A stretch of 64,000 nucleotides of DNA from Promethearchaeia archaeon. GTDB taxonomy: Archaea > Asgardarchaeota > Lokiarchaeia > Sigyniarchaeales > SOKP01. The translations under genes and the position numbers were made by a program. Location of the stretch: NCBI GenBank assembly GCA_029856105.1, contig JAHQWH010000015.1, positions 164,543-228,542 of the forward strand. Reading direction: 5' to 3'. Below are positions 1 to 8,770 of this stretch, piece after piece (the first letter of the stretch is position 1; each line of letters begins with the position of its first letter). The notes under the pieces were generated by a model that had not been told where the DNA came from, ran no database searches, and worked only from the letters and a program-made list of their open reading frames with translations.

Positions 1-1293
1 ACCTACTAAGGCATCAAACTGATGAGAAACATCTATTGGGTCATAGATTGTGAGCGCGTGAATAATTGCTATAATAAAACTCTGAAACACTACAGAAGTG
101 CGAATGAAAAAGTTTCTAATTCCAATTAAAGTAGTCTCGTGATGTTTTTTTAATTTCACAGCGATTTCATCGTAACAATCAGCCAAAACAGGTGATAACA
201 TAATCAAGAACAATGTTACTGATATTCCATTTAGGATGCTTGTTAAATAAAACTGAAACGCGTTCACAATAAAGAGGTTTAATAATAGACTTACTCCGTA
301 GGAAGCTAAACCTATTACATAAGTGTTCGAATGTCCTATTCTTTTAGCTAAACGAACCCATATAGGCATTGTTAGAAAAGAAGATAATAGCATTAAAATT
401 GAACCTAAGCTTCTTATGTGTTGTCCCTCTTGTAGAACATCATCAATAAAGTTGACTGTATTCATGCTCATAAGACCAAACGCAATCATGAATGTAAGAT
501 AAGAAAATACAGCCAACATGAAATTTTTTTGTTTTATAGCCATCTTCATAGTTTTAAAAAAGGAAATTCTTTCCGAGTTGTCATGCCCTACGATAAATCT
601 CTCTTTTATCACTTTAGATTCCTTGGATCCAGGTATAAACACCATGAGTGAGCACGAGAGTATAATAACGCTGATAAACGCAGCGATTGTGAACGATGTT
701 GGATTTCCGGGATCAATTACTAGTGACCAAATTGTAATTGCTAAGAAATTTGCTATAAAAGTAAAAATTTGAGTCAATATCCCTCCTTTTCTACGCGTTG
801 TATCTCCCCTAAAATGTGCAGCAAAGGCACCAAAAGAATGCGTTTGAAGAAGAGAATACGATAAATCGTATATGAATACGAATATAATATAATATATTAG
901 AATGGGCAATACGCTTTCAATCCCTGATACTTGAGGGGGGATAAATAGGAAGAAAAACAGGATAATTGTAGGAATCCCTCCGATAATGATCCATGGCGTA
1001 TGAAACCCTCGCTTTCTGGTCCATTTAAAGGGTTTATCTGTAAGATATCCTATAAATGGGTTAATTAACATACCTAATACTATGTATAGCGTATTTGCTA
1101 TTGCCATATATATTGGCCATAAAGGAACTATACTGATTAAACCAAGTTCTCCTTCGTAGAATGTCCAGACATAATTATTGAAAGCTATCATTAAAAAAGT
1201 ATTCAAAAAATATCCGGTTGAAAACATTACCATCTTTATCATACTAGGATCTTCAGGTTGAGTATGATTCACATTATTATTTGAGGTTTTCAT
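1..1293 (-). CDS. GPH/MFS-type sugar:cation symporter (partial, C-terminus off the window)
   Basis: The minus frame from an ATG at 1293 stays open to base 1 (431 codons), so the ORF track missed it. The predicted protein is very hydrophobic, with about ten or more membrane helices. Polar loops rich in Lys/Arg such as TDKPFKWTRKRG after helix 2 match the DxxxDxxxxxxGRRRP-like loop of the glycoside-pentoside-hexuronide (melibiose carrier) branch of the major facilitator superfamily. Proteins of this family import sugars with H+ or Na+; the substrate cannot be read here. It is divergent from the succinyl-CoA synthetase genes. The family call is fairly secure and the substrate unknown. Confidence 0.75.
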   Translation of the reverse strand, partial: MKTSNNNVNHTQPEDPSMIKMVMFSTGYFLNTFLMIAFNNYVWTFYEGELGLISIVPLWPIYMAIANTLYIVLGMLINPFIGYLTDKPFKWTRKRGFHTPWIIIGGIPTIILFFFLFIPPQVSGIESVLPILIYYIIFVFIYDLSYSLLQTHSFGAFAAHFRGDTTRRKGGILTQIFTFIANFLAITIWSLVIDPGNPTSFTIAAFISVIILSCSLMVFIPGSKESKVIKERFIVGHDNSERISFFKTMKMAIKQKNFMLAVFSYLTFMIAFGLMSMNTVNFIDDVLQEGQHIRSLGSILMLLSSFLTMPIWVRLAKRIGHSNTYVIGLASYGVSLLLNLFIVNAFQFYLTSILNGISVTLFLIMLSPVLADCYDEIAVKLKKHHETTLIGIRNFFIRTSVVFQSFIIAIIHALTIYDPIDVSHQFDALVG

Positions 1294-1480
1294 CTTTTAT
1301 TTCAGAGTTTTTTCTTGATATTATTTTATTCGTTCTATTATTTATTAAAGGCTTCTCTCCCAAAAAGCAAAAAATAATGTATTGATTCAAATTTTAATTT
1401 ATTAGAAAAAATTTTATTAAATACTGAGCGATTTTTAATTAATCTTGTTCCATATGAGATTCTAGTAAATGTTATTTAAA

Positions 1481-1494
1481 GGAGGTTATTATCG
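1481..1494 (+). promoter_or_regulatory. Shine-Dalgarno site that fixes a non-canonical sucC start
   Basis: A perfect GGAGG at 1481-1485 is followed after 5 nt by ATC (1491), the codon just before the conserved SucC N-terminus (VRLLEYESKEIF). No in-frame ATG, GTG or TTG lies between the upstream stop at 1455 and the GTG at 1560. ATT (1488) or GTA (1494) are the alternatives. Confidence 0.6.
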
Positions 1495-2618
1495 TAAGAT
1501 TACTCGAATACGAGAGTAAGGAAATTTTTAGCAAGTTTGATATTCCATTAGTTAAAAATGTGTTAATTCTAAGGGGTGAAGATATTGAAGAAAAAGTTAA
1601 AGGATTTTCATTTCCAGCAATTGTTAAATCACAAATCGCTATTGGAAGCAGAAAAAAAGCGGGGTTAATTAAAATTGCTAAATCCACAAATGAGGCAATT
1701 TCACTGTGTGATGAGTATTTTAATAGAAATATAGCTGGGTTTCAGGTTGAAGCAATTCTTATTGAAGAACTCGTAACAATAGAACATGAATATTATTGCT
1801 CAATCGCTTTAGACGCTTCAGGAAGACAATTTTACCTTATCGTAAGTAAAGAGGGAGGGATAGACATCGAAGATGTTTCCAAGGAACGCCCAGAAGCAAT
1901 AATCAAACTTAATTTTTCGTATTCAACAGGATTAACTGAGAATATTGCTAGAGCCGCAGCCACTCGACTCGGTTTGTTGGGCACTTCATTACAATTAGGT
2001 ATTAATATTGTTCTGAAATTATGGGAGATCGCAAAAAAATTAGAAGCTCAACTTGTAGAAATAAATCCTCTGGTAATGACTCCTTCTGGATTAATTGCAG
2101 TAGATGGAAAAATGATTCTAGATGATGATGCGGAGTTTCGTCAGCCAATCATTCAAAACTTACAAGAGAGGAAGTTAAGTGACCTAGAGAAGCTTGCGAA
2201 AAAAGCAGGTTTTTCGTTTGTTGAGCTATCCGGAGAGATTGGTATCTTAGCAAATGGAGCAGGACTCACGATGGCTTTGTTAGATGTTTTATCTGAGTTA
2301 GGTTTACAACCAGCTAATTTTTTGGATGTTGGGGGCGGAGCTAGTAAGGAAAGAGTATATAAAGCGCTGGATTTGATTTTTAAATTGCAGCCGAAAGCTG
2401 TTTTGGTAAATATTTTTGGAGGTATCACTCGATGTGACATAGTTGCTCAGGCGATAATTCAAGCTCTCAAAGATTTTTCAGATGCTCCACCAATGGTTAT
2501 TAGACTAACAGGGACTAACGAAAAAGAAGGAGTTGCCTTGCTTAAAGAAGCAAACATAGATGTGATTCAAGATATTATGGGAGCAGTTAAAAAAGTAAAG
2601 GAAGTGCTGAGTGAATAG
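1491..2618 (+). CDS. sucC: Succinyl-CoA synthetase (ADP-forming) beta subunit
   Basis: Forms succinate and ATP from succinyl-CoA, ADP and Pi (or the reverse) together with SucD in the cytoplasm. The N-terminal half is an ATP-grasp domain (including LVEINPLVMT and the VDGK strand). The C-terminal half is a ligase/CoA-binding domain with GGGASKERV and NIFGGITRCD. The track begins at the GTG at 1560, but the family-typical N-terminus RLLEYESKEIF is encoded upstream and preceded by GGAGG, so a start at ATC 1491 (or ATT 1488) is proposed, giving about 375 aa. The 3' end overlaps sucD by 8 nt, so the two are co-translated. Function is secure; the start codon is unusual. Confidence 0.93.
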   Translation: MVRLLEYESKEIFSKFDIPLVKNVLILRGEDIEEKVKGFSFPAIVKSQIAIGSRKKAGLIKIAKSTNEAISLCDEYFNRNIAGFQVEAILIEELVTIEHEYYCSIALDASGRQFYLIVSKEGGIDIEDVSKERPEAIIKLNFSYSTGLTENIARAAATRLGLLGTSLQLGINIVLKLWEIAKKLEAQLVEINPLVMTPSGLIAVDGKMILDDDAEFRQPIIQNLQERKLSDLEKLAKKAGFSFVELSGEIGILANGAGLTMALLDVLSELGLQPANFLDVGGGASKERVYKALDLIFKLQPKAVLVNIFGGITRCDIVAQAIIQALKDFSDAPPMVIRLTGTNEKEGVALLKEANIDVIQDIMGAVKKVKEVLSE

Positions 2619-3480
2619 CATGTATATTAATGAGAACTCAAAAGTAATCGTTCAAGGCATGACGGGAAAACAAGGGATGTTTCACACTCAAATTATGCTT
2701 AATTATGGTACTAAAATTGTTGCTGGAGTTACACCTGGAAAGGGAGGTCAACAAGTACATGATATTCCAGTTTTTAACAAGATGAAAGAAGCAATTCAAG
2801 AAACAGGCGCAGACACGAGCATTATTTTTGTTCCTGCACGATTCATTTTAAGCGCAGCTATGGAAAGTTTAAATGCTGGAATCAACATGACATGCATTAT
2901 AACCGAGAATGTGCCTGTTTTTGATATGATTCAACTTGTAGAGAAAGCTAAAGAAAAAGGATTATTTTTAATTGGTCCGAATTGCCCTGGAATGCTAATC
3001 CCCGATAAAATCAAATTGGGGATAATGCCAAACAACATGTGTCATTACGGTGATGTCGCAGTAATCTCTAAAAGTGGAACATTATCTTACGAAATAACAA
3101 AAGCTATTGGGAATAGTGATATCGGAGTTTCTGCATACATAGGTATAGGTGGAGATCCTGTGAGAGGAACTACTATGCAAGAAGCTGTAGCTTATTATTC
3201 AGAAGATCCAAAGACTAAAATAATCGTCCTTATAGGAGAAATTGGAAGCGACGAGGAGGAAAAAACTGCAGAGCTTATTAAGTACAATGTTTCTAAACCA
3301 GTTATAGCCTATATTGCTGGAAAAAGCGCTCCAGAAGGGAAAAGAATGGGCCATGCTGGTGCCATAATTTCTGGGGATATTGGAACTGCAAAAGGGAAAA
3401 TTAAAGCTTTGAAAGACTCAGGAGTTTTAATTGCTAATACTCCTTGGGAGGTTCCTCAAGTGATTAAAGAAATATTATAA
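2611..3480 (+). CDS. sucD: Succinyl-CoA synthetase (ADP-forming) alpha subunit
   Basis: CoA-binding and phosphohistidine subunit of succinyl-CoA synthetase. The N-terminal Rossmann CoA-binding domain has VIVQGMTGKQGMFH. The ligase domain carries the phosphorylated histidine in RMGHAGAIISG (about H248). At 289 aa it is full family length. The GTG start at 2611 overlaps the end of sucC and has GGAAG 6 nt upstream. The ATG at 2620 would give MYINENSKVIVQG, which also looks like a natural N-terminus, so three residues are uncertain. Next to ATP-citrate lyase and isocitrate dehydrogenase it belongs to a citric-acid-cycle block. Confidence 0.96.
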   Translation: MNSMYINENSKVIVQGMTGKQGMFHTQIMLNYGTKIVAGVTPGKGGQQVHDIPVFNKMKEAIQETGADTSIIFVPARFILSAAMESLNAGINMTCIITENVPVFDMIQLVEKAKEKGLFLIGPNCPGMLIPDKIKLGIMPNNMCHYGDVAVISKSGTLSYEITKAIGNSDIGVSAYIGIGGDPVRGTTMQEAVAYYSEDPKTKIIVLIGEIGSDEEEKTAELIKYNVSKPVIAYIAGKSAPEGKRMGHAGAIISGDIGTAKGKIKALKDSGVLIANTPWEVPQVIKEIL

Positions 3481-3716
3481 ATTAAAGTGAATTTAAATTA
3501 ATTGCTTATTATCTATAAAGTGCCCAGCTGAGCTCAAAATAAAATCCCTATTAATTCGGATCATGCTAACCCTTAAAAAATTTGATGAAACTACTACACA
3601 AAAGGGAAAAGAATCCCATATAAATCATGTAGGTAAAACTTTTATTAAAGTTGAGTTTACACTAATTATAAATATTTGACATAATAATAAAAATAAAATA
3701 TAGGAAAGAGAGAAAA

Positions 3717-5012
3717 TTGGCTCAAAAAAATATTTATGAGTATGATGCTAAGAAGATTTTAGCTAATGAACTGCCAAAGTATTACCCCGAATTCAAATAC
3801 CATAACAAATTAGTGATTATTGACTGCGAGACTGACTTAGAGAAAGCAATTTCAGATAATCCTTGGATAAATACAGAAAAAGTTGTAGTTAAACCTGACC
3901 AACTTTTTGGAAAAAGAGGGAAGGCAAATCTACTTTTGCTAGATGCAAATTGTGATGAAATGAAAGATTTCTGTTATACCAATTTGGATAAAGTCTACGA
4001 GATTGGGAATGTAAGAGGTGCATTGAAGCGTTTACTTGTCGAACCTTTCATTCCTCACGAAAAAGAATATTATGTTTCTATCACAACCGAAAGAGAGGGT
4101 GATGTGATCCATTTCAGTTTCGAGGGGGGCATTTATGTGGAAGAGAATTGGAATAAGGTCATTCACATACCAATACCTATTGGAACTGATATTAAAACCT
4201 TTGATTTAGAGAATAAATTGCCAGATTTAGGAGACTCTAAAGGTGTTTTAATGCCTTTTATTAAGGGGCTTTATCAAGTGTTTGTCGATCAGGATTTTAC
4301 TTTTCTTGAAATCAATCCATTCGCAATCGCTCAAGACAACAAAGTTGTTCCATTAGATGTTAAAGCTAGATTAGATGATACCGCTATGTTTCTTCACGCG
4401 GATACATGGGGGAATCCAATCAAACCGATTGAATTTCCTACTGCTTTCGGGCAAGTTATGTCTGAAAAAGAAGCGTATATACGGGAATTAGATGAAAAGA
4501 CAGGGGCTTCCCTCAAATTAAAAGTTCTGAATCCAGTTGGTCGAGTTTGGACTATGGTAGCTGGAGGAGGGGCTTCAGTTATCTATACTGATACGATCGT
4601 GGACTTGGGATATGGAGAAGAATTGGGGAATTATGGAGAATATTCTGGGAATCCATCACGAGAATATACTGAAATTTACGCTCAAACCATTATAGATCTC
4701 ATTACAGAAACTCCTGACATCGCAGGGAGATCAAAGTATCTCATAATTGGTGGAGGAATTGCTAATTTTACTGATATAAAAGCTACCTTTACTGGAATTG
4801 TTAGTGCTATTAAGAATTCAGTTGAAAAATTGAAAAAAGCCAAAGTTAAAATTTACGTACGAAGAGGTGGACCTAACGAAAAACAAGGACTTGAACTTAT
4901 GAAGCAGGTTGGAGAGGAGACTGGCATTCCGATTGAAGTATATGATAGATACACTCATATGACTAGAGTTGTCGATTTAATAAAACAAGCAGAAGAAGCA
5001 GGAGGGGCTTAA
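3717..5012 (+). CDS. aclA: ATP-citrate lyase, ATP-grasp (N-terminal/beta-type) subunit
   Basis: With the next gene it cleaves citrate with ATP and CoA to acetyl-CoA and oxaloacetate. It resembles the N-terminal part of eukaryotic ACLY: KKILANELPKYYP at the start, the ATP-grasp segment FTFLEINPFAI with DVKARLDDTA, and the citrate-binding part GGGASVIYTD ... NYGEYSGNPS. At 431 aa it matches the two-subunit AclA form rather than SucC. It starts at TTG 3717 behind an AAAGAGAG-like purine stretch and lies 1 nt before the partner gene, so it is cotranscribed. Citrate cleavage is the hallmark step of a reductive citric acid cycle or of cytosolic acetyl-CoA supply. Confidence 0.9.
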   Translation: MAQKNIYEYDAKKILANELPKYYPEFKYHNKLVIIDCETDLEKAISDNPWINTEKVVVKPDQLFGKRGKANLLLLDANCDEMKDFCYTNLDKVYEIGNVRGALKRLLVEPFIPHEKEYYVSITTEREGDVIHFSFEGGIYVEENWNKVIHIPIPIGTDIKTFDLENKLPDLGDSKGVLMPFIKGLYQVFVDQDFTFLEINPFAIAQDNKVVPLDVKARLDDTAMFLHADTWGNPIKPIEFPTAFGQVMSEKEAYIRELDEKTGASLKLKVLNPVGRVWTMVAGGGASVIYTDTIVDLGYGEELGNYGEYSGNPSREYTEIYAQTIIDLITETPDIAGRSKYLIIGGGIANFTDIKATFTGIVSAIKNSVEKLKKAKVKIYVRRGGPNEKQGLELMKQVGEETGIPIEVYDRYTHMTRVVDLIKQAEEAGGA

Positions 5013-5013
5013 A

Positions 5014-6849
5014 ATGGAAGATTATGAACTTTTTAATAGGAATACTCAAGCAATAATCTACGGATTTCAGAGAAATCCTATCCAAAGAATGCTTGATTTT
5101 GATTTTGTGAGTAAAAGAGAAAAACAATCAGTAGCAGCAATTATAAGACCTACTCAGACGGCTGCAATTAGTTATCACAAGGTTTTTTACGGGAATAAAG
5201 AAATAGTTATACCTATTTATAAAACATTAGATTTAGCAATGAAAAAACACCCTAACGCTGATGTGATGATAAATTTTGCATCCTTTAGATCCTCGTATGA
5301 AACTAGTAAAGAAGCTCTTGAATCTGATACAATTCGCACAGTAGTTATCATAGCTGAAGGCATTCCTGAAAGACAGAGTCGAGAATTAATAAAGATCGCA
5401 GAAGAGAGGAAGAAGAATATTATTGGTCCAGCTACCGTAGGAGGAATTGTTGCGGGGGCTTTTAAAATTGGAAATACAGCAGGAACTTTAGAAAATATTA
5501 AACTTTCCAAATTATATCGACCAGGCTCAGTTGGCTTCGTCTCAAAATCAGGCGGCTTAAGCAACGAAATGAATTTTATGATAAGTCAAACAACCGATGG
5601 AGTATTTGAGGGCATTGCAATTGGCGGCGATAGATATCCTGGTTCAAGCTTAATTGATCATCTCATGCGATACGAAGCAAACCCTAAAATTAAAATGTTA
5701 GTAACTTTAGGTGAGATTGGTGGTACTGACGAATATGCGATAGTAGACGCATTGAAAAACGGAAAGATAACAAAACCTATCGTTGTGTGGGTAACAGGTA
5801 CAGCGGCAAAACTGCTGCCTAAGGGATTGCAGTTTGGTCACGCGGGAGCTATGGCAGATAGCGCAAGAGAAACTGCTGACGCTAAAAACCGTGCATTAAG
5901 AGAGGCTGGCGCTATCGTTCCAGATTCATACGAAGATTTTGACAAAGAAATTAGAAAAACATTTGAAAATTTAAAAAAGGAAGGTAAAATTGACCCCGTT
6001 GAAGAATTCGTACCTCCAGAAGTTCCACTGGACTATAATACTGCGATTCGTATAGGAAAAGTAAGAAGACCGACCGATGTAGTAGTGACTATTTCAGATG
6101 ATAGAGGTGATGTGCCAACTTTTGCTGGTGTTGGATTAGATAAAATAATCAGAGAAAACAAATCAATTGGGTATGTGATTGGACTTTTATGGTTTAAACG
6201 AGAGTTACCAGAGTTTGCTCAACAATTTATCGAGATGGTAATTAAATTGACAGCCGACCACGGTCCCGCGGTTTCAGGAGCTCACAATGCTATTATAACA
6301 GCTCGCGCAGGTAAAGATTTAATGGCGTCGCTTGCTTCAGGAATTCTCACGATCGGCCCGAGATTTGGTGGAGCAATTTCAAACGCAGCTAAATACTTCA
6401 GGGAAGCTTTGCAAAAAGAAATGACCCCCTTAGAATTTATGGGTTATATGAAAGATGTCGTGAAAATTAACATCCCTGGAATTGGCCATAGAATAAAATC
6501 AGTTCAAAATCCTGATGTACGAGTTCAATTATTGAAAGAATTTGTCTTGAAAAACTTTGAAAAACATCCACACATTGATTACGCTCTAGAAGTCGAGAAA
6601 CTTACCACATCCAAAAGAAATAATTTAATATTGAATGTAGACGGATGTATCGGTATAACCTTCCTGGATTTGCTAGAAAACTTAGATTTCACTAAAGAAG
6701 AAATTGAAGATGTAATATTCAGCGAAGCTCTAAATGGATTATTCGTACTTGGGCGCTCAATTGGAATGATGGGACATGTATTTGATCAGAAACGCCAACG
6801 CGCAGGCCTCTATAGACAACCTTGGGACGAAATTCTATTTGCAGATTAA
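5014..6849 (+). CDS. aclB: ATP-citrate lyase, CoA-binding/citryl-CoA lyase subunit
   Basis: Second subunit of ATP-citrate lyase, 611 aa. The N-terminal half is a SucD-like CoA-binding and ligase domain with the phosphohistidine in FGHAGAMADSARET (H276). The C-terminal half (from about residue 350) is a citrate-synthase-like lyase domain with DHGPAVSGAHN and the citrate synthase signature GIGHRIKSVQNPD. The strong ribosome site GGAGGGG precedes the ATG and the gap to aclA is 1 nt. The domain order is that of the C-terminal part of animal ACLY, so the pair equals a split ACLY. The identification is secure. Confidence 0.94.
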   Translation: MEDYELFNRNTQAIIYGFQRNPIQRMLDFDFVSKREKQSVAAIIRPTQTAAISYHKVFYGNKEIVIPIYKTLDLAMKKHPNADVMINFASFRSSYETSKEALESDTIRTVVIIAEGIPERQSRELIKIAEERKKNIIGPATVGGIVAGAFKIGNTAGTLENIKLSKLYRPGSVGFVSKSGGLSNEMNFMISQTTDGVFEGIAIGGDRYPGSSLIDHLMRYEANPKIKMLVTLGEIGGTDEYAIVDALKNGKITKPIVVWVTGTAAKLLPKGLQFGHAGAMADSARETADAKNRALREAGAIVPDSYEDFDKEIRKTFENLKKEGKIDPVEEFVPPEVPLDYNTAIRIGKVRRPTDVVVTISDDRGDVPTFAGVGLDKIIRENKSIGYVIGLLWFKRELPEFAQQFIEMVIKLTADHGPAVSGAHNAIITARAGKDLMASLASGILTIGPRFGGAISNAAKYFREALQKEMTPLEFMGYMKDVVKINIPGIGHRIKSVQNPDVRVQLLKEFVLKNFEKHPHIDYALEVEKLTTSKRNNLILNVDGCIGITFLDLLENLDFTKEEIEDVIFSEALNGLFVLGRSIGMMGHVFDQKRQRAGLYRQPWDEILFAD

Positions 6850-6857
6850 AATTTATA

Positions 6858-6866
6858 TTTTTTTTT
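6858..6866 (+). terminator. T-tract terminator after aclB
   Basis: A run of nine T residues starts 9 nt after the aclB stop codon, the usual form of an intrinsic archaeal terminator. Confidence 0.5.
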
Positions 6867-7000
6867 ATAAATAATAATTCACAATTAAAAATCGGAAAGA
6901 AACATTTGATTAACTTATAATTAATCAATAAATTGTAATATCAAGAGTATTAAAAAAAATCATAGAAAAGTAAAAAGTAAAAGAAATAGGGAAAACAAAA

Positions 7001-8194
7001 ATGGATAATATTATTGAAAATGCGAAAATCCACTTTGGGAAACTTATCAAAGAGCAGTTAGAAAGAGTAGAACGAATGAAAAAAGCCGGAGATTGGGTTG
7101 ATTACACATCGATAAAACCAATTATCATCGGACTCGTTGGGGGCGATGGTATCGGACCATTTATTACAAAACACGCGCAAGCCGTACTGGAATTCTTGTT
7201 AAAAGAAGAGAGAGAGAATGGGAGCGTTGAGCTTCGAGTAATTGACGGACTAACAATTGAAAACAGAGCAAAAGTAATGAAAGCGATCCCTGACGACGTG
7301 TTAGTAGAAATAAAAAAGTGTCATGTGTTATTAAAGGGGCCCACTACAACACCAAGAAAAGGGGATAAATGGCCAAACATCGAAAGTGCTAATGTAACCA
7401 TGCGTCGTGAGTTGGATCTATTTGCAAACGTTCGTCCAGTTAAAGTACCTGAAAAAAATATCGATTGGATGTTTTTCAGAGAAAATACTGAGGGAGCTTA
7501 TGTATTAGGTTCTAAAGGTATAAGTATCTCAGATGATTTAGCCTTTGATTTTAAGGTTATTACAACGCAAGGAGCAGATAGGATTATCAGACTAGCCTTT
7601 GATTACGCTAAAAAGAACAATATTAACAAAGTTACAGTAGTTACTAAAGCAAACGTTGTAAAAGCTACTGATGGGAAATTTCTTGCTATAGCAGAGGAAG
7701 TGGCAAAAGATTATCCCGAAGTAGAATGGGACGATTGGTATATCGACATTATGACGGCTAAGCTAGTAGATCCAGCAAGACAAAGCCAATTTAGAGTATT
7801 TGTTGCTCCGAACCTTTATGGGGATATCATTACTGACGAAGCCGCTCAGATTCAAGGAGGCGTTGGAACTGCGGGCTCTGCGAACATTGGAAAACAATAT
7901 TCTATGTTTGAAGCGATTCACGGTTCAGCCCCCCGTATGGTAGAAGATGGTAGGGCACAATACGCTGATCCTTCAAGTATTATCAAAGCAGCGGCTTTAC
8001 TTATGAACCATATAGGATTTGTTGAAAAAGCGAAAAAGCTCGAAATGGCACTTGAGATATGTGCAACGCTAGAAAAGAAAATAACAATTACTGGCCGAAA
8101 CGACGGAGCTACTGGCGAAGAGTTCGCAAAGTATATCATGGATACACTTACAGATCCACAATTAGAAGAACATTTTAAAGAATATAGTAAATAA
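7001..8194 (+). CDS. icd: Isocitrate dehydrogenase (decarboxylating)
   Basis: Oxidises isocitrate to 2-oxoglutarate (or carboxylates in reverse) with NAD(P). Family features in order are the N-terminal GLVGGDGIGP loop, the substrate loop SANVTMRRELDLFANVRPV with the isocitrate-type Ser-x-Asn and arginines, FFRENTEGAY, the metal-binding DIITDEAAQIQGG, and the nucleotide-site EAIHGSAPRM. At 397 aa it fits archaeal/bacterial dimeric enzymes. The S-x-N motif argues for isocitrate rather than isopropylmalate. Cofactor choice cannot be read with confidence. It has its own leader 151 nt after aclB and completes a citrate to 2-oxoglutarate segment with the preceding genes. Confidence 0.92.
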   Translation: MDNIIENAKIHFGKLIKEQLERVERMKKAGDWVDYTSIKPIIIGLVGGDGIGPFITKHAQAVLEFLLKEERENGSVELRVIDGLTIENRAKVMKAIPDDVLVEIKKCHVLLKGPTTTPRKGDKWPNIESANVTMRRELDLFANVRPVKVPEKNIDWMFFRENTEGAYVLGSKGISISDDLAFDFKVITTQGADRIIRLAFDYAKKNNINKVTVVTKANVVKATDGKFLAIAEEVAKDYPEVEWDDWYIDIMTAKLVDPARQSQFRVFVAPNLYGDIITDEAAQIQGGVGTAGSANIGKQYSMFEAIHGSAPRMVEDGRAQYADPSSIIKAAALLMNHIGFVEKAKKLEMALEICATLEKKITITGRNDGATGEEFAKYIMDTLTDPQLEEHFKEYSK

Positions 8195-8258
8195 TATGAA
8201 TTACTAAAAATATAACGATAACATTCAATTGAGTAAATTTTAACTTTTAATCTTTTTA

Positions 8259-8271
8259 TTTTTTTTTTTTT
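8259..8271 (+). terminator. T13 terminator after icd
   Basis: Thirteen consecutive T residues about 65 nt after the icd stop. The actin-like remnant begins immediately beyond this run. Confidence 0.5.
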
Positions 8272-8275
8272 AAAA

Positions 8276-8762
8276 AGTCCGATCCTTCCACCTGACCTTA
8301 TTATAGAGAAATGTGATTCGCGTGATCACTCCTTTAGCAAGGAAATCAATAATCACATTATGAAAATCCTAGAGACGTTTGGAATAGATAATCTTGGAAG
8401 TATTGTCGAATATGATTATGATCCATACACCGCATGGTGGGCCAGTCGCATTATCATAACTGGTGGTGCATCGAACATCCTTGGTTTGAGGTCCTTGCTC
8501 ATTAGAGAGCTAGCTAAAAAGACTTACTGGTTGTGAAAAAGCACCCTCATGTCCTTTAGTGGATGTAAGTTTCAGAGACATCGCCTTTACAATACGTAAT
8601 GTCCCTCTCGAAGATACACCTGGAACATGGTTGGGAGCATCGATAGAATCCAGCCTTAAAACATTCAAAGAGTGTTTTGTATCAAAAGAGATGTATTCAA
8701 ATAATACGGATATAATTTTCACATTACACCATGAAAAAATGTGGACATCTATACTCAAATAA
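8276..8762 (+). pseudogene. Decayed actin-family gene (C-terminal part, frameshifted)
   Basis: Frame 2 (from about 8276) reads without a start through TGGASNILGLRSLLIRELAKK and hits a stop at 8533-8535. After a shift near the AAAAA run at 8516-8520, frame 3 continues with GTWLGASIESSLKTFKECF and VSKEMYSNN to the stop at 8760. These segments line up with the actin C-terminus: the [LI]SGGT..[FY]PG nucleotide loop, then W[IL]GGSILASLSTFQQMWISK.EY. About 155 residues survive; the N-terminal two thirds are missing and no start codon precedes the frame. It is therefore a 5'-truncated, frameshifted remnant of an actin or Arp-like gene, as commonly present in Asgard archaea. A sequencing indel could explain the frameshift but not the missing 5' part. 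Confidence 0.65.
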
Positions 8763-8770
8763 GAAGGATT

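Noticed and set aside
518-772. 84 aa + strand ORF
   Set aside because: It is the shadow of the minus-strand GPH-type transporter that covers 1-1293 with coherent membrane segments.
3481-3716. Possible RNA gene between sucD and aclA
   Set aside because: GC-richer patch GCCCAGCTGAGCTC is short; no tRNA cloverleaf or other recognisable RNA fold could be drawn.
8510-8758. 82 aa minus-strand ORF
   Set aside because: Antisense shadow of the actin-like remnant.
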